Below are positions 34,024-41,180 of a stretch of DNA of 64,000 bases, piece after piece. The first letter of the stretch is position 1. Each line of letters starts with the position of its first letter. This stretch comes from Nonomuraea fuscirosea (GTDB taxonomy: Bacteria > Actinomycetota > Actinomycetes > Streptosporangiales > Streptosporangiaceae), in assembly GCF_003001935.1 (NCBI RefSeq), contig NZ_PVNG01000024.1, positions 1 through 64,000 of the forward strand, written 5' to 3'. The position numbers and the translations under genes were made by a program. The notes under the pieces were generated by a model that worked only from the letters and a program-made list of their open reading frames with translations, did not search any database and had not been told where the DNA came from.

Positions 34024-34847
34024 AGACGCTGACCGGCCGGGACCTGGCCGCCGCCATCAGGACCCAGACGCAGGCCGAGGCCGCATCGGGCACGCAGCCG
34101 CGGCTGGCCGTCGTGGTGGCCACCGCCGACGAGGCGAGCCTGTGGTACGTGCGCTCGATCGCCAAGGCGGCGGCCGCCGTCGGCATCGACTGCGACCTGG
34201 TCGACCTGGGCCCGCAGGCCACGCCCGAGCGGATCGGCGAGACGCTGGCCCGGCTGAGCGCCGACGCCGGCGTGCACGGCGTGATGCTGCAGACGCCGCT
34301 GCCGGCCGGCGCCTCGGCCCAGGAGCTGGCCGCGGCCATCGACCCGCGTAAAGACGTCGACGGGGCCAACCCGCTCTCGCTCGGCCGGCTGGCCGCCGGG
34401 CTGCCCGCGTTCCCGCCCGCGACGGCGGCGGCCGTGATGGCGCTGCTCGACCACCACGGGGTCGAACTCGCGGGGCGGCGGGCCGTGGTGGTCGGCCGCT
34501 CGACGGTGGTCGGCAAGCCGCTGGCGCACCTGCTGCTCGACCGGCACGCCACCGTCACCGTCTGCCACTCGCGCACCCGCGACCTGGCCTCCGTCACCGC
34601 GCAGGCCGAGGTGCTGGTCGCCGCGGTCGGCCGGGCGGGCCTGATCGGCCCCGGTCACGTCGCGCCGGGCGCGGTGGTGATCGACGTCGGCACCAACCCG
34701 ACCGACGACGGCGGCCTGACCGGCGACGTCGACTTCGCCGCGGTCGCGGAGGTGGCGGGCGCGCTCACCCCCGTGCCGGGCGGCGTCGGGCCGGTGACCA
34801 CCGCCCTGCTGCTGCGGCACGTGGCGCGGGCGGCCAACCTGCCATGA
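34020..34847 (+). CDS. folD: FolD-family methylene-THF dehydrogenase lacking the catalytic lysine
   Basis: The 275-residue protein has the FolD fold: LAVVVATADEASLWYVRSIAKAAAAVGI (29-56), HGVMLQTPLPAG, KDVDGANPLSLGRL, VVVGRSTVVGKPLAHLLL (NADP site), CHSRTRDL, and VPGGVGPVTTALLL. In E. coli and human enzymes a lysine four residues after the conserved Tyr (YxxxK) drives the cyclohydrolase reaction. Here Tyr43 is followed by Val-Arg-Ser-Ile, so that lysine is Ile47; a lysine occurs two residues later (K49). By knowledge of lysine mutants, dehydrogenase activity could remain while cyclohydrolase activity is lost. The start is GTG at 34020, overlapping fchA. Confidence 0.88.
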   Translation: MKTLTGRDLAAAIRTQTQAEAASGTQPRLAVVVATADEASLWYVRSIAKAAAAVGIDCDLVDLGPQATPERIGETLARLSADAGVHGVMLQTPLPAGASAQELAAAIDPRKDVDGANPLSLGRLAAGLPAFPPATAAAVMALLDHHGVELAGRRAVVVGRSTVVGKPLAHLLLDRHATVTVCHSRTRDLASVTAQAEVLVAAVGRAGLIGPGHVAPGAVVIDVGTNPTDDGGLTGDVDFAAVAEVAGALTPVPGGVGPVTTALLLRHVARAANLP

Positions 34848-34904
34848 TCATTCGCGTGCCCGTTCCCGACCCTCAGGTCATCGACCCTCAGGCGGAGGCC
34901 TGTC

Positions 34905-35612
34905 TTGGCTGACATTCTCATCGTCCAGAACAGCAGGAGCGGAGGTCCCGGCCGCGTGGGCGGCTGGCTGGAGGAGGCCGGGCACCGGCTCGACGTCGTG
35001 CTCGCCCACGACGGCGCTCCCCTGCCCCGCCGCCTGACCCATGACGCCATGATCATGCTCGGCGGCGGCTACCTGCCGGACGAGGACGACCGGGCGCCGT
35101 GGCTGCGCGACACCCGGCGGCTGATGACGCAGGCGCTGGACGAGGGTGTGCCGCTGCTGGGCATCTGCCTGGGCGGGCAGATGCTGGCCCACGTGGCGGG
35201 GGGCGAGGTGACCGGCGACACGGGCACGCCGGAGAACGGCAGCCTGCCGCTCACGATCAGGCCCGAGGCCGCAGCCGACCCGCTCTTCCACGGGCTGCCG
35301 CCGGTGGTGCCCGCCGTCGAGCACCACAAGGACGCCATCACCCGGCTGCCCGACGAAGCCGTCCACCTGGCCGAGACCGAGGCGTGCCCGTACCAGGCGT
35401 TCCGGATGGGCGGGCGGGCGTGGGGGGTGCAGTTCCATCCCGAGGTGCTGCCCGAGCGCATGCGGACGTGGCAGGCCGACGGCTTCGACCCGGAGGAGGT
35501 CTACGCGCGGGCGGTGGCCGACGAGCCGGTCTCCACGCCGATCTGGCACCGGGTCACCACCCGCTTCGCGGCCCTCGTCACCTCCCGCGCCCCCGCCGCC
35601 AGGGCTTCGTGA
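34905..35612 (+). CDS. Class I glutamine amidotransferase-like protein
   Basis: The 235-residue protein has a class I GATase fold: DAMIMLGGGYLPDEDDRAPWL, nucleophile Cys in LLGICLGGQMLAHVAGG, and His-Glu in WGVQFHPEVLPE. It resembles the stand-alone GMP-synthase-like group (YfeJ/gamma-glutamyl hydrolase-like). No partner synthase is adjacent. The start is TTG at 34905 with GGAGG 6 nt upstream. The role is unknown; stand-alone members often act on gamma-glutamyl amides. Confidence 0.85.
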   Translation: MADILIVQNSRSGGPGRVGGWLEEAGHRLDVVLAHDGAPLPRRLTHDAMIMLGGGYLPDEDDRAPWLRDTRRLMTQALDEGVPLLGICLGGQMLAHVAGGEVTGDTGTPENGSLPLTIRPEAAADPLFHGLPPVVPAVEHHKDAITRLPDEAVHLAETEACPYQAFRMGGRAWGVQFHPEVLPERMRTWQADGFDPEEVYARAVADEPVSTPIWHRVTTRFAALVTSRAPAARAS

Positions 35613-35699
35613 CACCGTCTCCCGGCTACGCGCGTCCGGGCCGCCCGGCTTTGTGAGCCGGTGGCGGCCGGCACCGCGCCGCCGAGCCCGAGGGTCCGT

Positions 35700-36950
35700 C
35701 TAGGTGAGAGCGTCGGCGATGGCCTTGACGGTGGCCTGCCAGATGGGGGCGGCGGGGGTGATGACGTCGAAGTGGTCGCCCGGTTGCTCCAGGTAGGTGA
35801 CGTCGTCGCCTGCCTGCCTGGCCAGGGCGGCGTGCCTGCGGGCGAAGTCGACCAGGTCGAGATCGTCGTCACGGCCCTGCACGATGAGCTGCGGGGTGCC
35901 GAGGGGGAGGCGGTGGAGGGGAGAGGAGGCGGCGTAGGGATCCTCGTCGCCGGGCTGTGCTGAGGTGGCGGAAGGGCCGCCGTCCCTGGGCTGCGCCGAG
36001 GTGGCGGAAGGGCCGCCGGGGGCCGAGGTGCGGCCGAGGGCGGCGGCGACCGCTCCCGCGCTGAGTTTGCGGCGGTCTCCCTGGACGAGGTCGAGCACGC
36101 CCGCCAGGGACACCGCCAGCGCCATCCGCGATCCGTCTGCCGCCGCCCGCAGTGCCAGCTGCCCGCCGGCCGAGTGTCCGGCGACGGCGATCCGGTCCAG
36201 GTCGAGCACGACCGGCGTCGCGGCTCCTTGGCCGGTGATGGTGGGGAGGGTGGTCAGGGCCGCCAGGCCGGTGGCGATGTCGGCGGTGGTCGCGGCCCAG
36301 CCGTGCCGGTCGGGGCGGCGGTATTCGAGGTTCCACACCGCGAAGCCGCGCCGGGCCAGATCCTCGCACAGCTCCTCCATGAGATCGGCGGCCCAGATCG
36401 AACGCCAGTAACCCCCGTGGATCAACGCCACCACCGGCACCGCACCGTCGGCAGCGGCGATGGCGGCGCGGATGGTGTCGCTGGTGCTGGTGTCGGCGGT
36501 GCCGGGGATGCCGGGGGTGCTGGGGGTGGCGGTGGTGGGGAGGTACAGGTCGGCCCACTGTTCCGGGGAAGGGCCATAGGTGATCCGCTGGATGGCGGGG
36601 TGACGCGCGCGGTGTACGGCGTGCCGGATGCCCCAGGTCAGCCCTGCGATGCCACGCCCGTGGATGTGCCTGGCCCCGTCGACTCGGTCGATGTCCACCC
36701 AGACGACGACCGAGGGACCGAGCGGCTGCCCGATGGACGAACGCACCCCGTCGCCCGGCCCGGGGAGGACGACCGCCACGTCGCGTTCCCGTACCGATGA
36801 GAACAGGTGCGCGGCGTCGCGGGCGTGCACGACCGTGCCGTTCACCCCGAGGCGGGTGAACTCGCGGTCGGCGATCTCCGCGAGCAGCCCCGCGTCCGCC
36901 ACCAGGCCGGGGCCGACGGCCACCACGATCTCGTCTGAAGCCACCCTCAT
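35700..36950 (-). CDS. Two-domain protein: dehydroquinase-II-like domain plus alpha/beta hydrolase
   Basis: The 416-residue protein has a C-terminal alpha/beta hydrolase of kynurenine-formamidase/esterase type: HGGYWRSIWAADLM (oxyanion motif), nucleophile Ser in VAGHSAGGQLAL, and a late Asp/His in GRDDDLDLVDFA and PGDHFDVI. Residues 1 to about 125 resemble type II dehydroquinase (VGPGLVADAGLL, VVLPGPGDGV, VVWVDIDRV, HIHGRGIAGLTWGIRHA) but lack the usual NGPNLN and its Tyr, so catalysis there is doubtful. Near residues 309-333 a tandem duplicated unit GGPSATSAQP occurs (36-bp repeat at about 35957-36020). It is divergent from endonuclease V with 26 bp between. The substrate is unknown. Confidence 0.75.
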   Translation of the reverse strand: MRVASDEIVVAVGPGLVADAGLLAEIADREFTRLGVNGTVVHARDAAHLFSSVRERDVAVVLPGPGDGVRSSIGQPLGPSVVVWVDIDRVDGARHIHGRGIAGLTWGIRHAVHRARHPAIQRITYGPSPEQWADLYLPTTATPSTPGIPGTADTSTSDTIRAAIAAADGAVPVVALIHGGYWRSIWAADLMEELCEDLARRGFAVWNLEYRRPDRHGWAATTADIATGLAALTTLPTITGQGAATPVVLDLDRIAVAGHSAGGQLALRAAADGSRMALAVSLAGVLDLVQGDRRKLSAGAVAAALGRTSAPGGPSATSAQPRDGGPSATSAQPGDEDPYAASSPLHRLPLGTPQLIVQGRDDDLDLVDFARRHAALARQAGDDVTYLEQPGDHFDVITPAAPIWQATVKAIADALT

Positions 36951-36976
36951 ACGGAGATACCTTAGGGCGGGTGCGT

Positions 36977-37630
36977 GTGAATCAGCTTCACCCTTGGCCC
37001 ACGAGTGTCGCCGAGGCGGAGGCCGTCCAGGACCGGCTGCGCGGGCAGGTCGAGCTGACGGGACCCGACACCTTCGCCCTGGTGGCGGGCCTGGACGTGC
37101 ACTACCACGGCGACGACGAGGTGACGGCCGCGGTGGTCGTGCTGGACGCCGTGACGCTGGAGCCGGTGGAGCAGGTGGTGGCGCACGGGAAGGCGGCCTT
37201 CCCCTACGTGCCCGGCCTGTTCGCCTTCAGGGAGTTGCCCGCGCTGGTGGAGGCGCTCGAACGGCTCACGGTGACGCCCGATCTGCTGGTCTGCGACGGG
37301 TACGGGCTGGCTCACCCGCGCGGCTTCGGCCTGGCCTGCCACCTGGGCGTGCTGACCGGGCTGCCGTCGGTGGGGGTGGGCAAGACGCCGTTCGTCGGGA
37401 CGCACGAGCCGCCCGGCCGGGAGCGCGGCGCCTGGACGCCGATCGTCCACGAGGGCGCCGTCGTGGGGCGGGCGCTGCGCACGCGACGCGGGGTCAGGCC
37501 GGTGTACGTGTCGCAGGGGCACCGCATCTCACTCGGCACCGCCACCGGCGAGGTGTTGCGGCTGGCGGCCCGCTACCGCCTCCCCGAGCCGATCCGCCAC
37601 GCCGATCACCTGGCCCGCCACCCGTCCTGA
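36977..37630 (+). CDS. nfi: Endonuclease V (deoxyinosine 3'-endonuclease)
   Basis: The 217-residue protein fits EndoV, which nicks DNA next to hypoxanthine. Motifs are the early Asp in ALVAGLDVHYHGDDEVTAAVVVLD, FPYVPGLFAFRELPAL (the PYIP wedge), the second Asp in LLVCDGYGLAHPRGFGLACHLG, and VGVGKTPFVG. GTG 36977 is chosen because AGGGCGG is then well spaced; GTG 36971, two codons upstream, is also possible. It is a single gene. Confidence 0.9.
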   Translation: MNQLHPWPTSVAEAEAVQDRLRGQVELTGPDTFALVAGLDVHYHGDDEVTAAVVVLDAVTLEPVEQVVAHGKAAFPYVPGLFAFRELPALVEALERLTVTPDLLVCDGYGLAHPRGFGLACHLGVLTGLPSVGVGKTPFVGTHEPPGRERGAWTPIVHEGAVVGRALRTRRGVRPVYVSQGHRISLGTATGEVLRLAARYRLPEPIRHADHLARHPS

Positions 37631-37647
37631 GCCCGTCCCTGAGTTGG

Positions 37648-37818
37648 ATGGGCGTGGTGATCTCGCGCGGCGACGGCGGCGGGAAGCAGACCGACGCCAA
37701 GGAGTACAAGTGCTACGCCGGTCCGGTGTACGTCTCCGCGCCCGGGCAGTGCATCGACGTCGAGGGCATCGTCCCGTCGTACACGATCGTCAAGCTCAAC
37801 AACGTGCACTGCGGCTGA
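37648..37818 (+). CDS. Small Cys-containing ORF, possibly a remnant
   Basis: A 56-residue frame reads MGVVISRGDGGGKQTDAKEY, then a stretch with three cysteines (KCYAGP, APGQCIDVEG, NNVHCG) ending at a stop. It looks like the mature part of a small secreted protein but has no signal peptide and no clear ribosome site. It may be a decayed gene, or a C-terminal fragment. It follows nfi by 17 bp and is followed by a hairpin, which mildly supports expression. I cannot assign a function. Confidence 0.35.
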   Translation: MGVVISRGDGGGKQTDAKEYKCYAGPVYVSAPGQCIDVEGIVPSYTIVKLNNVHCG

Positions 37819-37831
37819 CCCTTGGCTGAGA

Positions 37832-37869
37832 GGGCCGGCCGCGGAACCGGCGCCCCCGCGGGCCGGCCC
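37832..37869. terminator. GC-rich hairpin, probable terminator
   Basis: GGGCCGGCCGCGG (37832-37844) pairs with CCGCGGGCCGGCCC (37856-37869) with one bulged G. It lies between the nfi/small-ORF transcript and the convergent membrane gene. Confidence 0.55.
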
Positions 37870-37897
37870 CGGAGCCGTTCCCCTCCCGGGGCGGGGG

Positions 37898-38269
37898 TCA
37901 GCGGCGCAGGGCCCAGACCAGGAGCCAGACGCTCAGACCGAACAACGTCATCCCGAGCGGCACGTGCGCCGCCAGCGCCCCCGACCCGCCCAGCATCGAC
38001 TGGACGAACCCGAGCAGCAGCACCGCCAGGCTGACCAGCGCGGGCCAGCCCGGCCCCCGCGCCGGCCGCCACAGCAGCACGGCGACGACGAGCTGAGCCA
38101 GCGCCAGCGCGTGCACCGCGGTCGCGCCCATCCCGTGCGGTCCCGCCGCTCCCCCGCTCAGGAGCTGCCCGGCCGTCACGGCCTGGACCAGCACCGACAA
38201 CGTGCTGAGCGCGGTGACGACCTTGAACGCGGTGGCGTACCCGCTGCCCTTGGCGACCTCGGTGACCAC
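37898..38269 (-). CDS. Small four-helix membrane protein
   Basis: The 123-residue protein has four membrane segments (FKVVTALSTLSVLVQAVTAG, TAVHALALAQLVVAVLLW, LVSLAVLLLGFVQSML, MTLFGLSVWLLVWAL). It is similar in size and layout to actinobacterial hypothetical membrane proteins; no family name is certain. The start is GTG at 38269 with GGAGAGG upstream. Function unknown. Confidence 0.7.
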   Translation of the reverse strand: MVTEVAKGSGYATAFKVVTALSTLSVLVQAVTAGQLLSGGAAGPHGMGATAVHALALAQLVVAVLLWRPARGPGWPALVSLAVLLLGFVQSMLGGSGALAAHVPLGMTLFGLSVWLLVWALRR

Positions 38270-38376
38270 TGGCCTCTCCTTTGACCTAGGACGAAAGGTC
38301 TTCAGGATCCGCCCGGCGGGCGGTGGCCGCATCCGCCCGCGGTCGCGGTCCGCGCTACATCAACGGTCGTACACGA

Positions 38377-39123
38377 TCAGGCCGGCTGATGCTCACCGGA
38401 GGATGGCAGAGGCGGCAGGACGGCCTGGGCGTCGGCGCCGCCGAACCACAGCCCGATCATGAACGCCGCCGTCGCCTCCAGTTGCGTCGCCCGCGCCAGG
38501 CTCCCGCCGTTCACGGGGGTGCAGCCGAGGTCGGCGACCAGCGTGCGCGCGACGTCCATGGCGGCCTGGTCGTCACCGCACAGGGGCACGGCCAGCGGCC
38601 GGCCGTCGAAGACCGGCGGCGTCAGCCGCCACACGTCCACGTGACACAGGTTGAAGCCCTTCACCACATGCCCGCCGGTGATGTCCGCGATCAGGCGGGC
38701 GAGGGGACGCGTGGGGTCATACCGGTCCGGAGCGGCGGCGTTCGTCACGTCGATGAGCGGCTTGCCGCGCAGGGCCGGGCCGGCGGCACGGAGCGTGTCG
38801 GCCAGCCCCGCCTCCCTGACGGCCACCACCACGACGTCCCCGAACCCGGCCACCTCCGCGAAACTCCCGCTCCGCACCTTCGCGACACTCCCGCTCAGGA
38901 CCTCCGCGACCGCCCGGGACCGTGCCTCCGCCGAAGCTCCGGCCTCTGTGGCGGGCGCAGCCGTGGCCGAGGTACGCGCGACCGCCTGGGCGGTCATGCC
39001 GGCCGCGCGCTCCGCGCTCCTGCCCGGGTCCCGCCCGCTGACCATCACCTCGTGTCCCGCCACCGCCCACTGCGTGCCCAGCGCGTCCGCCATGTTGCCC
39101 GCGCCCAGGATCCCGATCCGCAT
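38377..39123 (-). CDS. NADPH:F420 reductase-like NAD(P)-binding protein
   Basis: The 248-residue protein begins MRIGILGAGNMADALGTQW and has VMVSGRDPGRSAERAAG, DVVVVAVREAGLADTL, KPLIDVTNAAAPDRYDP, HVVKGFNLCHVDVW, and VPLCGDDQAAMDVARTLVADLG. This is the F420-dependent NADP reductase (NpdG-like) family. A low-complexity insert at about residues 50-92 contains ATAAPATEAGASAEA and repeated SGSVAKV/SGSFAEV units encoded by repeats near 38865-38925. It has GGAGGA before its ATG. It is divergent from an HxlR regulator, its likely controller. F420 use is inferred from family only. Confidence 0.8.
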   Translation of the reverse strand: MRIGILGAGNMADALGTQWAVAGHEVMVSGRDPGRSAERAAGMTAQAVARTSATAAPATEAGASAEARSRAVAEVLSGSVAKVRSGSFAEVAGFGDVVVVAVREAGLADTLRAAGPALRGKPLIDVTNAAAPDRYDPTRPLARLIADITGGHVVKGFNLCHVDVWRLTPPVFDGRPLAVPLCGDDQAAMDVARTLVADLGCTPVNGGSLARATQLEATAAFMIGLWFGGADAQAVLPPLPSSGEHQPA

Positions 39124-39149
39124 GTTCCGTCCTCCGCATGAGGGGCTTT

Positions 39150-39174
39150 ACTTGACAGCAGGACTGTAGGAAGT
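39150..39174. promoter_or_regulatory. Imperfect palindrome, candidate HxlR operator
   Basis: ACTT-G-ACAG-CAGGA-CTGT-AGG-AAGT forms a near-palindrome midway between the divergent oxidoreductase and hxlR genes. Confidence 0.5.
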
Positions 39175-39212
39175 CCGTCGCGCACCATTCGGTTCCCATC
39201 GGAAGGTCCCCG

Positions 39213-39584
39213 TTGTTCCTCGCCGACTGCCAGACCCGGCTGGCCTTCGACCTGCTCGCCAACACGTGGAACGCGGTCGTCATGTGGGCGCTGCGGCACG
39301 GCCCGCGCCGGCCGGGGCGGTTGCGTACGGAGATCGGCGGCATCAGCAGCAAGGTGCTGACCGAGACGCTGCGCCGCCTGGAGTACAACGGCCTGGTGAC
39401 GCGCCACACCTACGCCGAGGCCCCGCCGAGGGTGGAGTACGAGCTGACCGACCTGGGCCGTTCACTGCTGGGCCCGATCGAGGGGTTCGGCGAGTGGGCC
39501 GCCGAGCACGCCGACGAGGTCATGGCCGCGCAGGAGCGCTGGGTCATGACGGACCCCCGTCCGATGCCGGAGAGCTTGGACTGA
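39213..39584 (+). CDS. HxlR-family transcriptional regulator
   Basis: The 123-residue winged-helix protein has the HxlR pattern: a cysteine near the start (FLADCQTRLAFDLLANTWNAVVMWALRHGPRRPGRLRTEIGGISSKVLTETLRRLEYNGLV) and a wing RVEYELTDLGRSLLGPI. HxlR proteins often sense thiol or aldehyde stress through that cysteine. The start is TTG at 39213 with GGAAGG 6 nt upstream. It is divergent from the F420-reductase-like gene. Confidence 0.9.
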   Translation: MFLADCQTRLAFDLLANTWNAVVMWALRHGPRRPGRLRTEIGGISSKVLTETLRRLEYNGLVTRHTYAEAPPRVEYELTDLGRSLLGPIEGFGEWAAEHADEVMAAQERWVMTDPRPMPESLD

Positions 39585-39682
39585 CGCGGCTGCTCTGAAG
39601 GCTTTCTTAGACGGAGTGTTACCGAGCAATTACTCTGGGTAGTTAGTCGGAGGTTGTTCATCACCGTCACCCAGGAGGTCAC

Positions 39683-39910
39683 ATGCGTTTCGCCCCCCGT
39701 CGGCTCGCCGTCACCGCGCTCGTCGCCGGCGGCCTGACTCTGCTCTCCGTCCCTGCCGCACACGCCGTCGTCGATCCCGTCCTCACCCTCACCTGCCTGG
39801 CCGAGGCCCCCAACGCGGCGCTCGGAACGCTGGATCCGGCCGCCGTCATGGACCCGGCGTCCCTGCTCGCGATGCCCGAGCTCCCCGCGACGAACTGCCT
39901 GGCTCCCTGA
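39683..39910 (+). CDS. Small secreted protein with two cysteines
   Basis: The 75-residue protein has a typical signal peptide (MRFAPRRLAVTALVAGGL, cleavage probably after AHA near residue 28). The mature part is about 47 residues with two cysteines (LTCLAEAP and ATNCLAP) and many Ala/Pro/Leu. AGGAGG lies 5 nt before the ATG, so it is well translated. Family unknown. It is the first of three tiny secreted products in this region. Confidence 0.7.
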   Translation: MRFAPRRLAVTALVAGGLTLLSVPAAHAVVDPVLTLTCLAEAPNAALGTLDPAAVMDPASLLAMPELPATNCLAP

Positions 39911-40044
39911 CCACGCGGGTTTCCGGCACGGGACCACCCCTCGACACCGGTAACGGGCGGCGTCCGCACGCCGGACGCCGCCCGGTCCCAGCCCACCGTC
40001 CGCGTCATCAGCGGGTGCACGAAGAGCAGCAGCAAGGAGTTCCG

Positions 40045-40191
40045 TTGAAGGTCCGAGTCCTGACCGCCGTCGCCGCCCTGGCGCTGGCCGCCGGCCTGCC
40101 TCCGTCCATCCTCGACGAGCTCGGCAAAGGCAATCCTCCGCTCGTCGACATCCAGACCTACGTCCAGCACATCAACGTCCTGACGTCCTAG
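40045..40191 (+). CDS. Tiny secreted peptide coupled to YqhA-family gene
   Basis: A 48-residue frame starts at TTG 40045 with AGGAG 5-6 nt upstream: a Lys/Arg start, a hydrophobic core (VLTAVAALALAAGL) and a short mature part containing SILDELGKGNPPLVDIQTYVQ. The stop TAG at 40189-40191 shares its G with the GTG of the next gene, so the two are coupled. The mature peptide has no cysteines. It is too short for routine gene calls. Function unknown; the coupling suggests it acts with the membrane protein. Confidence 0.6.
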   Translation: MKVRVLTAVAALALAAGLPPSILDELGKGNPPLVDIQTYVQHINVLTS

Positions 40192-40811
40192 TGCGGGTAG
40201 CGCAGCTGTCCGTGGCCTATACGCCGACCGGGCCGCGGACACCGCTCCGACGGGTCGGCTACTTCATGTTCCTCAGCCGATGGATCCAGGTGCCGCTCTA
40301 CCTGGGGCTGATCGTCGCGCAGGTCGTCTACGTGTGGCGCTTCATGATGGAGCTGCTCCATCTGATCCAGCTGGGCTTCGGCGGCACGCCCGCCGAGACC
40401 ACCGTCATGCTGATCGTCCTCGGGCTCGTCGACGTGGTGATGATCTCGAACCTGCTCATCATGGTCATCATCGGCGGCTACGAGACGTTCGTCTCGCGGC
40501 TGCGCATCGAAGGACATCCCGACCAGCCCCAATGGCTCTCGCACGTCAACGCCAACGTGCTGAAGGTCAAGCTGGCCATGGCGATCATCGGCATCTCCTC
40601 CATCCACCTTCTGCAGATCTTCATCAACGCCGCGAAACCCACCATCACCGACCGGGAGCTCATATGGAAAACCCTGATCCACCTGACCTTCGTCGTCTCA
40701 GCGATCGCGCTCGCCATGATCGACCGGGTGATGGAGGGCGGGCGTCCGCATCAGAGCACGGGCGACGGGGAGCAGTCCACAGGGACGTCGCAGGAACGCC
40801 TGGCCGCCTAG
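40191..40811 (+). CDS. YqhA/UPF0114-family membrane protein
   Basis: The 206-residue protein has four membrane segments and matches the YqhA family: YFMFLSRWIQVPLYLGLIVAQ, VMLIVLGLVDVVMISNLLIMVIIGGYETFVSRL, HVNANVLKVKLAMAIIGISSIHLLQIFI and LTFVVSAIALAMIDRV. The molecular role of this family is not settled. The start is GTG at 40191, one base overlapping the preceding stop. Its C-terminus is longer than usual, with a Gly/Ser/Gln-rich tail. Confidence 0.85.
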   Translation: MRVAQLSVAYTPTGPRTPLRRVGYFMFLSRWIQVPLYLGLIVAQVVYVWRFMMELLHLIQLGFGGTPAETTVMLIVLGLVDVVMISNLLIMVIIGGYETFVSRLRIEGHPDQPQWLSHVNANVLKVKLAMAIIGISSIHLLQIFINAAKPTITDRELIWKTLIHLTFVVSAIALAMIDRVMEGGRPHQSTGDGEQSTGTSQERLAA

Positions 40812-40866
40812 CCGCGCGCCCGTGGGCCCGGCAGGGGGCATGGCGGTGCGCCTGGCAGGGGGACTG

Positions 40867-41118
40867 ATGCGATTCACGTACGCGGTCGTGGCGGTGGTGG
40901 CGTCGGCGTTGCTCGGCTGCCCCGGCGCGTACGCCGAGGACGAGGCTCCGGCGAAGACCGGCCCGGCTCCCCTGATCGGCGACGTGATCATCTTCAACGA
41001 CGAGATCGTCGAGCCGGTGTCCCTGCCGTTGAGCACGTGCGGTGGGCTGCTGCCGGTGCTCAGCCAGGCACCGTCCTCCTGTGATGGCGCTTCGCGCGTG
41101 TCGGACGACGACGCGTGA
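40867..41118 (+). CDS. Small secreted or lipid-anchored protein
   Basis: The 83-residue protein starts at ATG 40867 after GGGGGAC. The signal sequence MRFTYAVVAVVASALLGC may be a lipoprotein signal (LLGC) or cleaved after AYA. The mature part has APLIGDVIIFNDEIVEPV and two cysteines (LSTCGGLLPV and APSSCDGA). Upstream in-frame starts (GTG 40822, ATG 40840) would add a charged extension and are less likely. Family unknown. Confidence 0.6.
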   Translation: MRFTYAVVAVVASALLGCPGAYAEDEAPAKTGPAPLIGDVIIFNDEIVEPVSLPLSTCGGLLPVLSQAPSSCDGASRVSDDDA

Positions 41119-41126
41119 GACCGTAC

Positions 41127-41154
41127 GTGCCCGCCCGCGGGGGTGGGCGGGCAC
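41127..41154. terminator. Terminator hairpin between convergent genes
   Basis: A perfect 10-bp stem (GTGCCCGCCC / GGGCGGGCAC) with an 8-nt loop lies just after the small secreted protein gene and before the end of the HAD gene. Confidence 0.7.
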
Positions 41155-41180
41155 GACGGCGCGACCCCGGCGAACGGGCG

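Noticed and set aside
34905-35612. Glutaminase subunit (PabA or PurQ) for a biosynthetic synthase
   Set aside because: It has a GATase active site but lacks the motif pattern of PabA/TrpG, and no partner synthase is adjacent; pabB is 27 kb away.
39683-41118. Chaplin or rodlin genes
   Set aside because: The small secreted proteins are of similar size and two have a cysteine pair, but cysteine spacing and the Asn/Gly/Val pattern of chaplins are missing.
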